A stretch of DNA of 43,875 bases from an uncultured Clostridia bacterium (GTDB taxonomy: Bacteria > Bacillota_A > Clostridia > TANB77 > CAG-508): assembly GCA_944392525.1 (NCBI GenBank), contig CALXXB010000005.1, positions 1-43,875 of the forward strand, read 5' to 3'. Positions 36,904 through 43,875 of the stretch are shown here, one piece after another (the stretch's first letter is position 1; each line of letters opens with the position of its first letter). The notes under the pieces are model-generated. The model worked only from the letters and a program-made list of their open reading frames with translations, was not told where the DNA came from and searched no databases. Position numbers and translations under genes: made by a program.

Positions 36904-37617
36904 TTATGTCTTTTTCCTTTGTTCTTTTAAAGCAAAATTAGTAAAGATACTTGTATATTTCATATTTCCAATTATTATATGATCCATCATTTCTAAACCT
37001 ATTAATTCTGCTGTTTTATATAAGCACTGCGTATATACTATATCTTCTTCACTTGGTTTAGGATCACCACTCGGATGATTATGCACCAATATGAATTTTG
37101 GTGCCTTCATTCTAATTGGTTCATATAAAATATCTTTCATAGGAATATCTACAAAATTAATTGTACCATTTGCTACATCTTCTATTTTCAATACTTCGTT
37201 TTTATTACTTAAAACAGCTACTTTTACTACCTCTTCTTTTTTAAAGCTTAAAGTGCTCATTAACATTTTAGCCAAGTCTTGTGGAAATTTTATGACTATT
37301 TTCTTATAGTTTGATGTTTTAAACATCCTAACAGCAATTTCTCCTATTGCTTTTAATTGTATTGCTTTTACTTTTCCTATTCCTTTTAGTTGCATTAACT
37401 CTTGAATAGTTAATGTATTTAAATAATTTAAGTTCTCAGCTGTTGTATTATTTAAACTAAGTAGCCTTTGTGCTAACTGCACTGCTGTTTCTTCTCTTGT
37501 TCCTGTTTTTATTATTATTGCAAGTAATTCTGCATCTGATAGCACTTTTTCTCCATACATTTCTAGTTTTTCGTATGGTCTTTCTAATTCTGGTAATTCT
37601 TTCATTTTCATAGACAA
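36904..37617 (-). CDS. radC: RadC/JAB-domain protein
   Basis: 237 residues. The N-terminal helix-hairpin-helix region is LMQLKGIGKVKAIQLKAIGE (about 73-92). The C-terminal MPN+/JAMM domain has the metal-binding HNHPSGDPKPSEED motif (about 178-191). Despite its name, a direct role of RadC in recombinational repair is not established; JAB domains of this type are putative metallo-hydrolases. It is classically found just upstream of mreB, as here. The start is uncertain: TTG 37617 is followed closely by ATG 37611, and the AAAGGA site is somewhat distant from both. Confidence 0.93.
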   Translation of the reverse strand: MSMKMKELPELERPYEKLEMYGEKVLSDAELLAIIIKTGTREETAVQLAQRLLSLNNTTAENLNYLNTLTIQELMQLKGIGKVKAIQLKAIGEIAVRMFKTSNYKKIVIKFPQDLAKMLMSTLSFKKEEVVKVAVLSNKNEVLKIEDVANGTINFVDIPMKDILYEPIRMKAPKFILVHNHPSGDPKPSEEDIVYTQCLYKTAELIGLEMMDHIIIGNMKYTSIFTNFALKEQRKKT

Positions 37618-37673
37618 AATATATCAAATCCTTTCTTTTTTAGATTTCCCTATACTTTGCCCCTATTATATCC

Positions 37674-37931
37674 CTATAATTTTTTATAAATAAATACTGC
37701 AAGTATCATTCCTATTATACTTGATATATTAATTTTAAACATTAATCCAAATGTAATTTGAATTACACTTAAATCAAGTGTTATAGGTTCATTTAGTCCA
37801 AAACTTTCACCATATGATAGCCACCAAAGCCAATCAATTCTTGATGCTAATTCTCCTAATAAACCACCTACTACTATTCCTGATAATATAAATACTAATA
37901 AAATCCATACATTTTTTTCTTTTGTTGCCAT
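37674..37931 (-). CDS. DUF4321-type small membrane protein
   Basis: 85 residues with two hydrophobic segments, one near the N-terminus (about 8-25, VWILLVFILSGIVVGGLLGE) and one at the C-terminus (about 63-83, ISSIIGMILAVFIYKKL). The central part carries the conserved-looking SYGESFGLNEPITLDLSVIQ and TFGLMFKINISS. This matches the DUF4321 family, which commonly precedes radC-mreB in Clostridia. The biochemical function is unknown. It is the first gene of the shape operon, with ribosome site TTTGGAGGG and a consensus promoter upstream. Confidence 0.88.
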   Translation of the reverse strand: MATKEKNVWILLVFILSGIVVGGLLGELASRIDWLWWLSYGESFGLNEPITLDLSVIQITFGLMFKINISSIIGMILAVFIYKKL

Positions 37932-37987
37932 TTTTTATCCCTCCAAAATTCTTTTCCTCTTACGGCTATTCATTTTACCACACAGGT

Positions 37988-38016
37988 ATTATATATTGAA
38001 TTAGCAAATTTTTCAA
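37988..38016 (-). promoter_or_regulatory. Promoter of the DUF4321-radC-mreBCD-mrdA operon
   Basis: TTGAAA (38011-38016), 17 bp and a perfect TATAAT (37988-37993) on minus, about 57 bp before the DUF4321 start. Confidence 0.7.
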
Positions 38017-38075
38017 GTAAAATATGGTTATTTTTACAAGTTTAATAATTTTTTAATTATTTTCTTATCTATAAC

Positions 38076-38113
38076 AAAAAAAGAGCATATAAAATAATTT
38101 TATACTCTCTTTT
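38076..38113 (-). terminator. Second terminator-like hairpin downstream of ricin/NlpC gene 1
   Basis: AAAAGAG and CTCTTTT (within 38078-38113) enclose TATAAAAT-A-ATTTTATA, and minus continues with TTTTTTT. It lies about 100 bp beyond the first terminator, which suggests a back-up terminator or a small transcript between them. The stretch 38114-38210 shows no convincing gene. Confidence 0.6.
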
Positions 38114-38210
38114 CTTATATTCTAATTTTTTTATATTAATGTCAAATATTACTCTTGTACCTATTGGTATATGTACTTCATTTTCTTCTACTTTAAGTAA
38201 TATTATATCC

Positions 38211-38254
38211 AAAATATAAGGCAGAAGACTATATTCTTCCACCTTATATTTTTT
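38211..38254 (-). terminator. First terminator of ricin/NlpC gene 1
   Basis: AAAATATAAGG (38211-38221) pairs with CCTTATATTTT (38242-38252), with an inner AGAAGA/TCTTCC-type stem. It lies just after the stop at 38262. Confidence 0.7.
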
Positions 38255-38261
38255 GTTTAAA

Positions 38262-40364
38262 TTAGTGAGGTATTTCACATTTACTTGTCTCATTATCATA
38301 TGGTGAACCAAATCCTATTAAATCATTATCAAGATTTCCAATGATTACACCAAGATTTGTACTAGCTGCGTGAATCATTAATCCGTCATGATAATAAATT
38401 GAAGCATGTCGTGATCCATATGTTGCATGGTTTTCAATATTTGCTGGATCTCCCCAGAACATAAGGTCTCCGGCCTTCGCTTGTGAAAGATCTGTCTTAA
38501 TACCATTTTTATTCTTAATATATGGATATTGCCAACTCATATCTTGGTCATCATCTCTAGTACCTGTCCTAAATCTTATTCCTGTTGCATTTGTTACACA
38601 CCAAGCTGTTAATCCATCACATACAAATCCTGTTGGTGCTTGAAGTAATGCATAATCACAACCAACACGAGATAATGCAAGTTGCAATGTACGTTGACGT
38701 TGATCTCCAACAAGTTCAGGAATAGGTGCATTTTTTCCATGTCCACCTGGCAAATCTTCAAGAGTTGGTAAGTGCCATGTAGCACGTCCTTCTGCATCAA
38801 AATCGTATAATGAGCCAAATTGTGCTGGATCTGTCATCATTGGGTCTACCCTTGTACAATTCTTTATAAGTTGTCCTGTTACTGGATCTGCACAATACAT
38901 TGAGCCATTTGCACTAAACCATCCACTAGTAAATGTTGTTGAAGTCAATTTCCACATTTGGGCTTTAGAACCATTTTCCTCATATTGTTCTACATTTGCT
39001 CCTGGCTCTGATGAGGCATTTGCTACATCCAAAAATTTTCCTGTTTTTGCATTTTCAAATCCTATATATCCTCCATCTAGAAGTTTTGGCCACCATTTTT
39101 GACATAAATCTCCATTTTCTTCCCATTGTTGTACGTTAGCTCCATTATTCATATCTCCATCTTTTACTTCTATTGGAAGTCCATACATACTATAAATTAA
39201 ATATCCTTGATCTGTATACTTAATTCTAAATTTTTGATTGTTTTGATCATTTTTCACCCAAGTTAATATATTAACTCCCCAATCTGAACCTGCATGGTCT
39301 AAGTCAAGTGTTGTTCCTAATGCAGATTCGATTTCATACCATCCATCTTTTATAAAATTCTCTTTATTTACTAAGAATTTTTGTGATGATTTGTTTTCAC
39401 TCTTCTCACTTACTTGTACTTTTGTTCCATTCGTTTCAGAATCACCCTTTATATCTAAATAAAGTCCACTCTCTTTATTTCTAAAAGTGATTCCTTCATT
39501 CCATCCAATTATCCATGTATTTGCGTCACTAACCGGTGTTGTACTACTTCCTGACTGGACAACTTTAGAACCTTCTTCAGTTAGCCATCCTCCTGATGCA
39601 ACTGTACGAATACGAACTTCATTTTCTGCTACTCTACTTATCCAAAAACGTTGAGCTAAACTCCCATTCTCTTCCCATATTTGAAGTTGCTCGCCTTCTT
39701 TTGGTGTTGCATTATCTATATCTAAAGACACATCATAATTTGTTGCTTTCTTTATAGATACAATTCCTTCTGGTAAAAATTCTGTCTCTTCCAAATTAAA
39801 ACGTTGTGCATCACTATTAATGTAATCCCACTGTTGCACATTTGTACCTTCACTAAGTATTCCACCGTTTATATCTAATGCTTTTCCTGAACACTTAGCT
39901 ATAAAGTTATATGTTCCATCAGAATTTTTAACTATTTTCCATCTCTGTGCATCTGCTCCGTTATCTTCCCATTGTCTAATATTTGTTCCATTTTCTTGTG
40001 TTCCATTTTCTACATCTAGCATTAATGCTGAACTTACACTTGCAATTTTATAATATCCATCACCTTCATATGAAATATAAAACTTTTGGTTTGTTCCACC
40101 ATTTCTATTACATATTTGAGCATTTCCACCCCAATCTAAAGAACTCCAGGCAATGTCAAGTACATAGTTACTATCTTTAGCAGAAGATATTATATATACT
40201 CCATCTTGAATTTCTTGAGATACATTATTGGGTATATAAAATTCTAGTTCATCCCAATTTATTGTTAATATCTTTGCAAAGGATGACTCACAGTTAATTA
40301 TAATAAATAAAGTCATTAATATTAATAAACTAATACTTTTTATTAATACTTTTTTACTACTCAT
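38262..40364 (-). CDS. Secreted ricin-lectin/NlpC-P60 cell-wall hydrolase, copy 1
   Basis: 700 residues. The signal segment is at about residues 8-30, followed by KILTINWDELEFYIP. Ricin B-type beta-trefoil repeats fill about 55-500; the recurring QxW/QxF element is seen in AQRWKI, AQRFNL, AQRFWI and AQMWKL. The C-terminus (about 555-700) is an NlpC/P60 papain-like domain with catalytic Cys in GFVCDGLTAW (near 581) and His in SRHASIYYHDGLMIHA, plus AGDLMFWGDP. NlpC/P60 enzymes cut gamma-D-Glu-diaminopimelate or related wall-peptide bonds; the lectin part should bind wall or environmental glycans. The active-site triplet reads CDG rather than the common CSG. Promoter and terminator are its own. 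It is a tandem paralogue of the product of 40601-42739. Confidence 0.9.
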   Translation of the reverse strand: MSSKKVLIKSISLLILMTLFIIINCESSFAKILTINWDELEFYIPNNVSQEIQDGVYIISSAKDSNYVLDIAWSSLDWGGNAQICNRNGGTNQKFYISYEGDGYYKIASVSSALMLDVENGTQENGTNIRQWEDNGADAQRWKIVKNSDGTYNFIAKCSGKALDINGGILSEGTNVQQWDYINSDAQRFNLEETEFLPEGIVSIKKATNYDVSLDIDNATPKEGEQLQIWEENGSLAQRFWISRVAENEVRIRTVASGGWLTEEGSKVVQSGSSTTPVSDANTWIIGWNEGITFRNKESGLYLDIKGDSETNGTKVQVSEKSENKSSQKFLVNKENFIKDGWYEIESALGTTLDLDHAGSDWGVNILTWVKNDQNNQKFRIKYTDQGYLIYSMYGLPIEVKDGDMNNGANVQQWEENGDLCQKWWPKLLDGGYIGFENAKTGKFLDVANASSEPGANVEQYEENGSKAQMWKLTSTTFTSGWFSANGSMYCADPVTGQLIKNCTRVDPMMTDPAQFGSLYDFDAEGRATWHLPTLEDLPGGHGKNAPIPELVGDQRQRTLQLALSRVGCDYALLQAPTGFVCDGLTAWCVTNATGIRFRTGTRDDDQDMSWQYPYIKNKNGIKTDLSQAKAGDLMFWGDPANIENHATYGSRHASIYYHDGLMIHAASTNLGVIIGNLDNDLIGFGSPYDNETSKCEIPH

Positions 40365-40406
40365 AATAATTCATCCTCCTTTGTTTCCAAAATACTCCTA
40401 CATATA

Positions 40407-40435
40407 ATTATACACCCAACTGCGGTTTTAGTCAA
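40407..40435 (-). promoter_or_regulatory. Promoter of ricin/NlpC gene 1
   Basis: TTGACT (40430-40435), 17 bp and TATAAT (40407-40412) on minus. The promoter, the flanking ACATAAA and the leader (TAGGAGTATTTTGGAAACAA) are almost identical to those of copy 2, so the two genes should be co-regulated. Confidence 0.85.
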
Positions 40436-40441
40436 TTTATG

Positions 40442-40543
40442 TTAACGATGCATGTAATATTCCTTACTTTTACTCATAACAATCATTAAAGCTTCCGGTT
40501 TACTCTTAGCGTAGGTCCCCTGTGAAACATAAGTTTCCACTGT
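40442..40543 (-). pseudogene. Short coding-like relic between the two ricin/NlpC genes
   Basis: One minus frame reads TVETYVSQGTYAKSKPEALM then IVMSKSKEYYMHR and a TAA stop. The codons are noticeably more GC-rich and varied than the surrounding spacer (CAGGGGACCTACGC, CCGGAAGC). There is no start codon with a ribosome site. The frame begins right at the terminator of copy 2 and ends just before the promoter of copy 1, as expected of the 3' end of a gene left behind by duplication or deletion. The family is not recognised. Confidence 0.4.
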
Positions 40544-40545
40544 TA

Positions 40546-40593
40546 AAAAATGCAAAGAATTAGCTGAAATATAAAATAATTCTTTGCATTTTT
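40546..40593 (-). terminator. Terminator of ricin/NlpC gene 2
   Basis: AAAAATGCAAAGAATTA (40546-40562) pairs perfectly with TAATTCTTTGCATTTTT (40577-40593), followed by T-rich sequence on minus, just after the stop at 40601. Confidence 0.92.
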
Positions 40594-40600
40594 ACTTTTT

Positions 40601-42739
40601 CTAATGGTGAATTTCAACTTTTGAAGTTTCTGCTTCGTAAGGTGAACCTCCTCCAAGCCATCCCATATAATATCCTGATACACTATATAAATCCACTCCT
40701 CCTAAACGTGCATTAATCATTATATCATCCTTATAATAAATTCCTGCATGATATGCTTGTCCATTATAATCAATCATTCCTGGTCCCTGTGCTACTTGTG
40801 GATTTCCAAAGAATACCAAATCTCCTGATCTAAGTTGACTTCTATCATATTTTATGCCATTACGTGTTTCTATTTTTTCCCACTGCCAACTTGCATCTTG
40901 TAAATCTTCTCTAGAACCTGGCCCGTTGTAGAACCAATCTCCAAGTGCTGTTGTATATGACCATGCCGTTAATCCATCACATACAAATCCTGTTGGTGCA
41001 TGTCCTCCTTGATATTGGCATCCCAAACGAGAAAGTGCTAATTGAATCACACGTTGCCTACGATCTCCTGTTAATGTTGGAATTGGAGCAGATGGTCCTG
41101 TCCCTCCTGGTAAGTCTGATTCAACAGGTAAATGCCATGTTGCACGACCTTCACTATCAAAATCATATATAGAACCATATTGTGCTGGATCTGTCATCAT
41201 AGGATCAACACGAGTACAATTTTTTACAAGTTGTCCCGTTACTGGATCTACACAATACATTGATCCATTTTCACTAAACCATCCACTAGTAAATGAGGTT
41301 GTTGTTAATTTCCACAATTGAGCCTTCGTAGAATTTCCTTCATATTGTTGAACATTAGCTCCAGATTCTGCTGTTCCATTAGCTACATCTAAGTATTTTC
41401 CTGAATTGCAATTTATAAATCTAACATATCCACCATCTACAATTTCTGCTTTCCATCTCTGACAAGCTGAGCCATTATCTTCCCATTGACGTACATTCGC
41501 ACCATTTCCCATACTTCCATTCTCTACGTCAAATGCTAGTCCATACATTGTAGTTATAAGATATCCTTCTCCACTCTTAGTAAATTTGAACTTTTGATTA
41601 TTTTGACCATTACTTTGCCACATATGAATATTAGTTCCCCATTCTGATCCTGCATTATCAAGATCTATAGAGGTACCTAATGCACTTTTTATTTCATACC
41701 ATCCTCCAAGTAAATCTTCTTTTATTACTAAGAATCTTTGAGATACTTGATTATTATTTTTCTTCCACACTTGAACTTTTGTACCATTGTTGGTACTATT
41801 TTCATCTATATCAAGATATAATCCACTTTCTTTATTTTTAAAAACTATTCCATCATTCCATTCAATTTTCCAAGTATTTGCATCAGTAACAGGGGATGAA
41901 CTATTTCCAACTTGCGCAACTGATGAACCTTCTTGTTTTCCTTCTTCTGTTAGCCATCCTCCTGATGACATTGTACGTATTCTTACCTCGTCATCTTTTA
42001 CTTTATGAATTTCAAATCTTTGTGCTAAACTTCCATTTTTTTCATATAGTTGAACTTCTTCTCCACTTTTTGAGCTATTATCTTTTACGTCAATTACTTT
42101 ATCAACACTATCTACTTTTCTAATAGATACAATACCTTCATCTATTATTTCTGTTTTTTCCAATTTAAAACGTTGTGCATCACTATTATTTATGTTGTAT
42201 TGCTGTATATTTGTTCCATTTTCATAAATTGCCCCATTTACGTCAAGTGCTTTTCCTGAACATTGTGCTATAAAACTGTATGTATCATCTTCATTCTTAA
42301 CTATCTTCCATCTTTGTGCACTTGAGTTGTTATTTTCATACTGTTGTATATTTGCACCTGACTCTGTAGAAGCTGCATTTACGTCTAATGCTTTTCCTGA
42401 ATTTATATTTGTAATTTTGTAATATCCATTTTTTTCATATGAAATATAGAATCTTTGATTTAGCCCTCCATTTCTCTGCCATATATGTATATTAGCAGTA
42501 TTATTTAAGGAAACTCCTTCCACATCTATTACATAACTATCATCTTTCGCACACGATATTACATATACACCATCTTGAATTTCTTGAGATACATTATCTG
42601 GTATATAAAATTCCAACTCATCCCAATTTATTGTTAGTATCTTTGCAAAGGATGTATTTGAGTCTATTATAATAAATATGATTATAAATATTAATAAACT
42701 AATACTTTTTATCAACATTTTCTTACTTTTACGCCACAT
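40601..42739 (-). CDS. Secreted ricin-lectin/NlpC-P60 cell-wall hydrolase, copy 2
   Basis: 712 residues. The signal segment is at about residues 9-32, then the same KILTINWDELEFYIP start as copy 1. Ricin B-type repeats run to about 510 (AQRWKI, AQRFKL, AQRFEI, CQRWKA, AQLWKL). The NlpC/P60 domain has Cys in GFVCDGLTAW (near 587), SGDLVFFGNP and the His in YHAGIYYKDDIMIN. Compared with copy 1 the catalytic domain differs mainly after the Cys block (insert FYNGPGSREDLQD) and near the His, so substrate choice may differ. The ATG at 42739 follows AAAGGAGGATGG. It is transcribed divergently from mecA from a promoter nearly identical to that of copy 1. Confidence 0.9.
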   Translation of the reverse strand: MWRKSKKMLIKSISLLIFIIIFIIIDSNTSFAKILTINWDELEFYIPDNVSQEIQDGVYVISCAKDDSYVIDVEGVSLNNTANIHIWQRNGGLNQRFYISYEKNGYYKITNINSGKALDVNAASTESGANIQQYENNNSSAQRWKIVKNEDDTYSFIAQCSGKALDVNGAIYENGTNIQQYNINNSDAQRFKLEKTEIIDEGIVSIRKVDSVDKVIDVKDNSSKSGEEVQLYEKNGSLAQRFEIHKVKDDEVRIRTMSSGGWLTEEGKQEGSSVAQVGNSSSPVTDANTWKIEWNDGIVFKNKESGLYLDIDENSTNNGTKVQVWKKNNNQVSQRFLVIKEDLLGGWYEIKSALGTSIDLDNAGSEWGTNIHMWQSNGQNNQKFKFTKSGEGYLITTMYGLAFDVENGSMGNGANVRQWEDNGSACQRWKAEIVDGGYVRFINCNSGKYLDVANGTAESGANVQQYEGNSTKAQLWKLTTTSFTSGWFSENGSMYCVDPVTGQLVKNCTRVDPMMTDPAQYGSIYDFDSEGRATWHLPVESDLPGGTGPSAPIPTLTGDRRQRVIQLALSRLGCQYQGGHAPTGFVCDGLTAWSYTTALGDWFYNGPGSREDLQDASWQWEKIETRNGIKYDRSQLRSGDLVFFGNPQVAQGPGMIDYNGQAYHAGIYYKDDIMINARLGGVDLYSVSGYYMGWLGGGSPYEAETSKVEIHH

Positions 42740-42778
42740 AATCCATCCTCCTTTGTTTCCAAAATACTCCTATATTTT

Positions 42779-42807
42779 ATTATACACCCAAACAGGCATT
42801 TAGTCAA
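42779..42807 (-). promoter_or_regulatory. Promoter of ricin/NlpC gene 2
   Basis: TTGACT (42802-42807), 17 bp and TATAAT (42779-42784) on minus. The spacer shares the GTTTGGGTG-type end with copy 1. Confidence 0.85.
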
Positions 42808-42833
42808 TTTATGTAAACAAGCATATGAGTAAT

Positions 42834-42850
42834 TTCAACTTTTAGTTGAA
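42834..42850. promoter_or_regulatory. Perfect palindrome upstream of ricin/NlpC gene 2
   Basis: TTCAACT-TTT-AGTTGAA is a 7-bp perfect inverted repeat between the divergent gene 2 and mecA, about 27 bp from the gene 2 -35 hexamer. It is absent at the matching position of copy 1. It could be an operator; no regulator is known. Confidence 0.35.
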
Positions 42851-42913
42851 TTGTAAAAATTACTATGTTATATTAATAAAAAAGTTTAAGATTTAATTAC
42901 CAAAATTTATATA

Positions 42914-42942
42914 TTTAAATATAATACTATTAGTAGTATAAT
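42914..42942 (+). promoter_or_regulatory. Candidate mecA promoter with overlapping dyad
   Basis: TATAAT (42937-42942) has a weak TTTAAA (42914-42919) 17 bp upstream. The spacer and -10 are overlapped by the perfect dyad ATACTA-TTAG-TAGTAT (42924-42939), which may be a repressor site. Confidence 0.4.
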
Positions 42943-42976
42943 AAAATTAATAGTTATTTTAGGAGGTATTTACTTT

Positions 42977-43612
42977 ATGAAAATAGAAAAATTGACGGAG
43001 GACAAAATAAGAATAATTGTCAATCCTTCAGATTTAGAACTGGAAAATCTGGACATGAAATCTATAATGACTAAAGCTATTGAACGACAAGGATTTTTTG
43101 TACATATGTTAGAAAAAGCCAAAGATGAAGTTGGTTTCAACACAGACGGTTGTAAACTTTTGATTGAAGCATTTTCTTCTTCAGATGATATTCTGGTATT
43201 TACTATTACTAAATATTCCGAAAGAGAATCTTCTAAAAATGTAGATTTTAATAGAAAACTTAAAGTAAAAAGAAAATGTCTAAATACAACAAATAAAGAA
43301 GCTATATATAAATTAAGAAGTTTTGATGAATTTTGTGATTTTTGTGAGTGCATAGCCAAAGAATATAAATTTGATATAAAGAAACTTTCTAAAAACACTT
43401 ATCTATATTTATATAATAATACATATTACTTATTAATGAAAAATATAAATATAGATGATAAAGCAATAAAAAACTTTTATTCCATAGCATCTGAGTTTTT
43501 AGCTCCTGTTCATTATTCTAACAATTTTGAAAGCAAATTGTCAGAGCATGGAAAACTAATTATTAAAGGTAATTCAATCATTACTGGAATTAAATATTTT
43601 GTAAAAAAATAA
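42977..43612 (+). CDS. mecA: Adaptor protein MecA
   Basis: A 211-residue MecA/YpbH family adaptor. It delivers substrates to the ClpC ATPase of the ClpCP protease; in Bacillus these include the competence regulator ComK and, in some contexts, Spo0A-related targets. The N-terminal domain starts MKIEKLTEDKIRIIVNPSDL, with the typical QGFFVHMLEKAKDEVGFNTD. A variable linker covers about residues 85-105. The C-terminal ClpC-binding domain holds YKLRSFDEFCDFCECI, TYLYLYNNTYYLLMK and FLAPVHYSNNFESKLSEHGK. An AGGAGGT ribosome site lies at 42961-42967. It is monocistronic, ended by a strong bidirectional terminator. Confidence 0.93.
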   Translation: MKIEKLTEDKIRIIVNPSDLELENLDMKSIMTKAIERQGFFVHMLEKAKDEVGFNTDGCKLLIEAFSSSDDILVFTITKYSERESSKNVDFNRKLKVKRKCLNTTNKEAIYKLRSFDEFCDFCECIAKEYKFDIKKLSKNTYLYLYNNTYYLLMKNINIDDKAIKNFYSIASEFLAPVHYSNNFESKLSEHGKLIIKGNSIITGIKYFVKK

Positions 43613-43645
43613 GTCGGATAAAATTATCCGGCTTATTCTATATAT
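43603..43645. terminator. Bidirectional terminator between mecA and the M23 peptidase gene
   Basis: AATAAGTCGGATA (43608-43620) pairs with TATCCGGCTTATT (43625-43637) with one G-U pair and an AAAT loop. A-rich sequence flanks it on the left and T-rich on the right, so both convergent genes can use it. The left arm overlaps the mecA stop codon. Confidence 0.88.
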
Positions 43646-43650
43646 ATTTT

Positions 43651-43875
43651 TTAATAAACATAGTTTTGTGGATTATATGCAACACCATTTATTCTAACTT
43701 CTAGATGCAAATGTGGTCCTGTTGAATTTCCAGTAGACCCTACGGCTGCGACAGTTTGTCCTTGTGATACTTGTGTTCCCGTTCCTACATATAATTTGCT
43801 ACAATGACAATAATAAGTTTGTACTCCATTTCCATGACTTATTACTAACATATTGCCATAAGAACCTTTATATCC
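43651..43875 (-). CDS. M23 family (LytM-type) peptidase, C-terminal end only
   Basis: The last 74 residues of a peptidase, open to the right edge (it begins GYKGSYGNMLVISHGNGVQT). It has the LytM signature in TYYCHCSKLYVGTGTQVSQG, GQTVAAVGSTGNSTGPHLHL and EVRINGVAYNPQNYVY. The HLH in GPHLHLEVRING supplies a zinc ligand and the catalytic His. M23 enzymes are zinc endopeptidases that cut peptidoglycan cross-bridges or stems; some are regulatory. The first zinc-ligand motif (HxxxD) lies outside the window, so completeness and activity cannot be judged. Secretion and extra domains (LysM, coiled coil) are also unseen. The gene converges on mecA. Confidence 0.88.
   Translation of the reverse strand, partial: GYKGSYGNMLVISHGNGVQTYYCHCSKLYVGTGTQVSQGQTVAAVGSTGNSTGPHLHLEVRINGVAYNPQNYVY

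Noticed and set aside
38069..38311. Possible 80-residue minus-strand gene after ricin/NlpC gene 1 (MVHHMIMRQVN...)
   Set aside because: Its first part overlaps the end of the hydrolase gene in another frame, the rest runs through two terminator hairpins, and there is no ribosome site. A relic cannot be excluded for 38114-38210.
38609..38818. Short open frames antisense to or inside the NlpC/P60, SpoIIE and adhesin genes
   Set aside because: They lie entirely within well-supported genes and have no start signals. Their composition (runs of Leu, His, Tyr) is that of reversed AT-rich coding sequence.
1..43875. CRISPR array, tRNA/rRNA genes, transposase or prophage genes
   Set aside because: None was seen: no regular repeat-spacer pattern, no tRNA-like cloverleaf in the gaps, and no integrase or transposase motif in the reading frames. 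The large surface operons show paralogy but no flanking mobile-element ends.

Overview
The window looks like a chromosomal segment of a low-GC, AT-biased Gram-positive bacterium of the class Clostridia. The evidence is the very AT-rich sequence, strong AGGAGG-type ribosome sites, frequent TTG starts, spoIIE (an endospore former), a DUF4321-radC-mreBCD-mrdA-minC cluster, mecA, and sortase-type surface proteins. The species cannot be fixed from the sequence. No rRNA, tRNA, CRISPR array, transposase or phage gene was seen.

Layout. (1) 1-7.9 kb: an edge-truncated YabE-like G5 protein (minus), a lemA-htpX pair (plus), then a minus-strand housekeeping run: tsaC, a small membrane protein, tatD, acpS, an unrecognised tail-anchored protein and a WG-repeat protein. 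(2) 7.9-10.4 kb: spoIIE. (3) 10.6-30.5 kb: four giant minus-strand surface-protein genes forming two tandem, paralogous two-gene operons. In each, a DUF11-like stalk protein is followed 21-24 bp later by a thioester/SpaA/SdrD_B-type adhesin. Each operon has its own sigma-A-like promoter and terminator. (4) 30.7-31.6 kb: two overlapping unrecognised small genes on plus. (5) 31.5-38.0 kb: the cell-shape and division cluster (DUF4321, radC, mreB, mreC, mreD, mrdA, minC). mreD carries an apparent frameshift near its 5' end, and minC has its own promoter and no minD after it. (6) 38.2-42.8 kb: two tandem paralogous secreted ricin-lectin/NlpC-P60 cell-wall enzymes with near-identical promoters, separated by a terminator and a short coding-like relic. 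(7) 42.9-43.9 kb: mecA (plus), convergent on an edge-truncated M23 peptidase (minus).

Taken together the window is dominated by the cell envelope: wall synthesis and shape (MreBCD, MrdA, MinC), wall hydrolysis (YabE-like, NlpC/P60, M23), envelope quality control (LemA/HtpX), sporulation septum signalling (SpoIIE) and a duplicated set of very large surface proteins. The best candidate for an undescribed system is the duplicated stalk/adhesin cassette. One adhesin copy keeps the Cys and Gln of a thioester domain, while the other appears to have lost the Gln. The two protein families also end in different C-terminal anchor signatures. The most unexpected local lesion is the mreD frameshift, which may be real or an assembly error.
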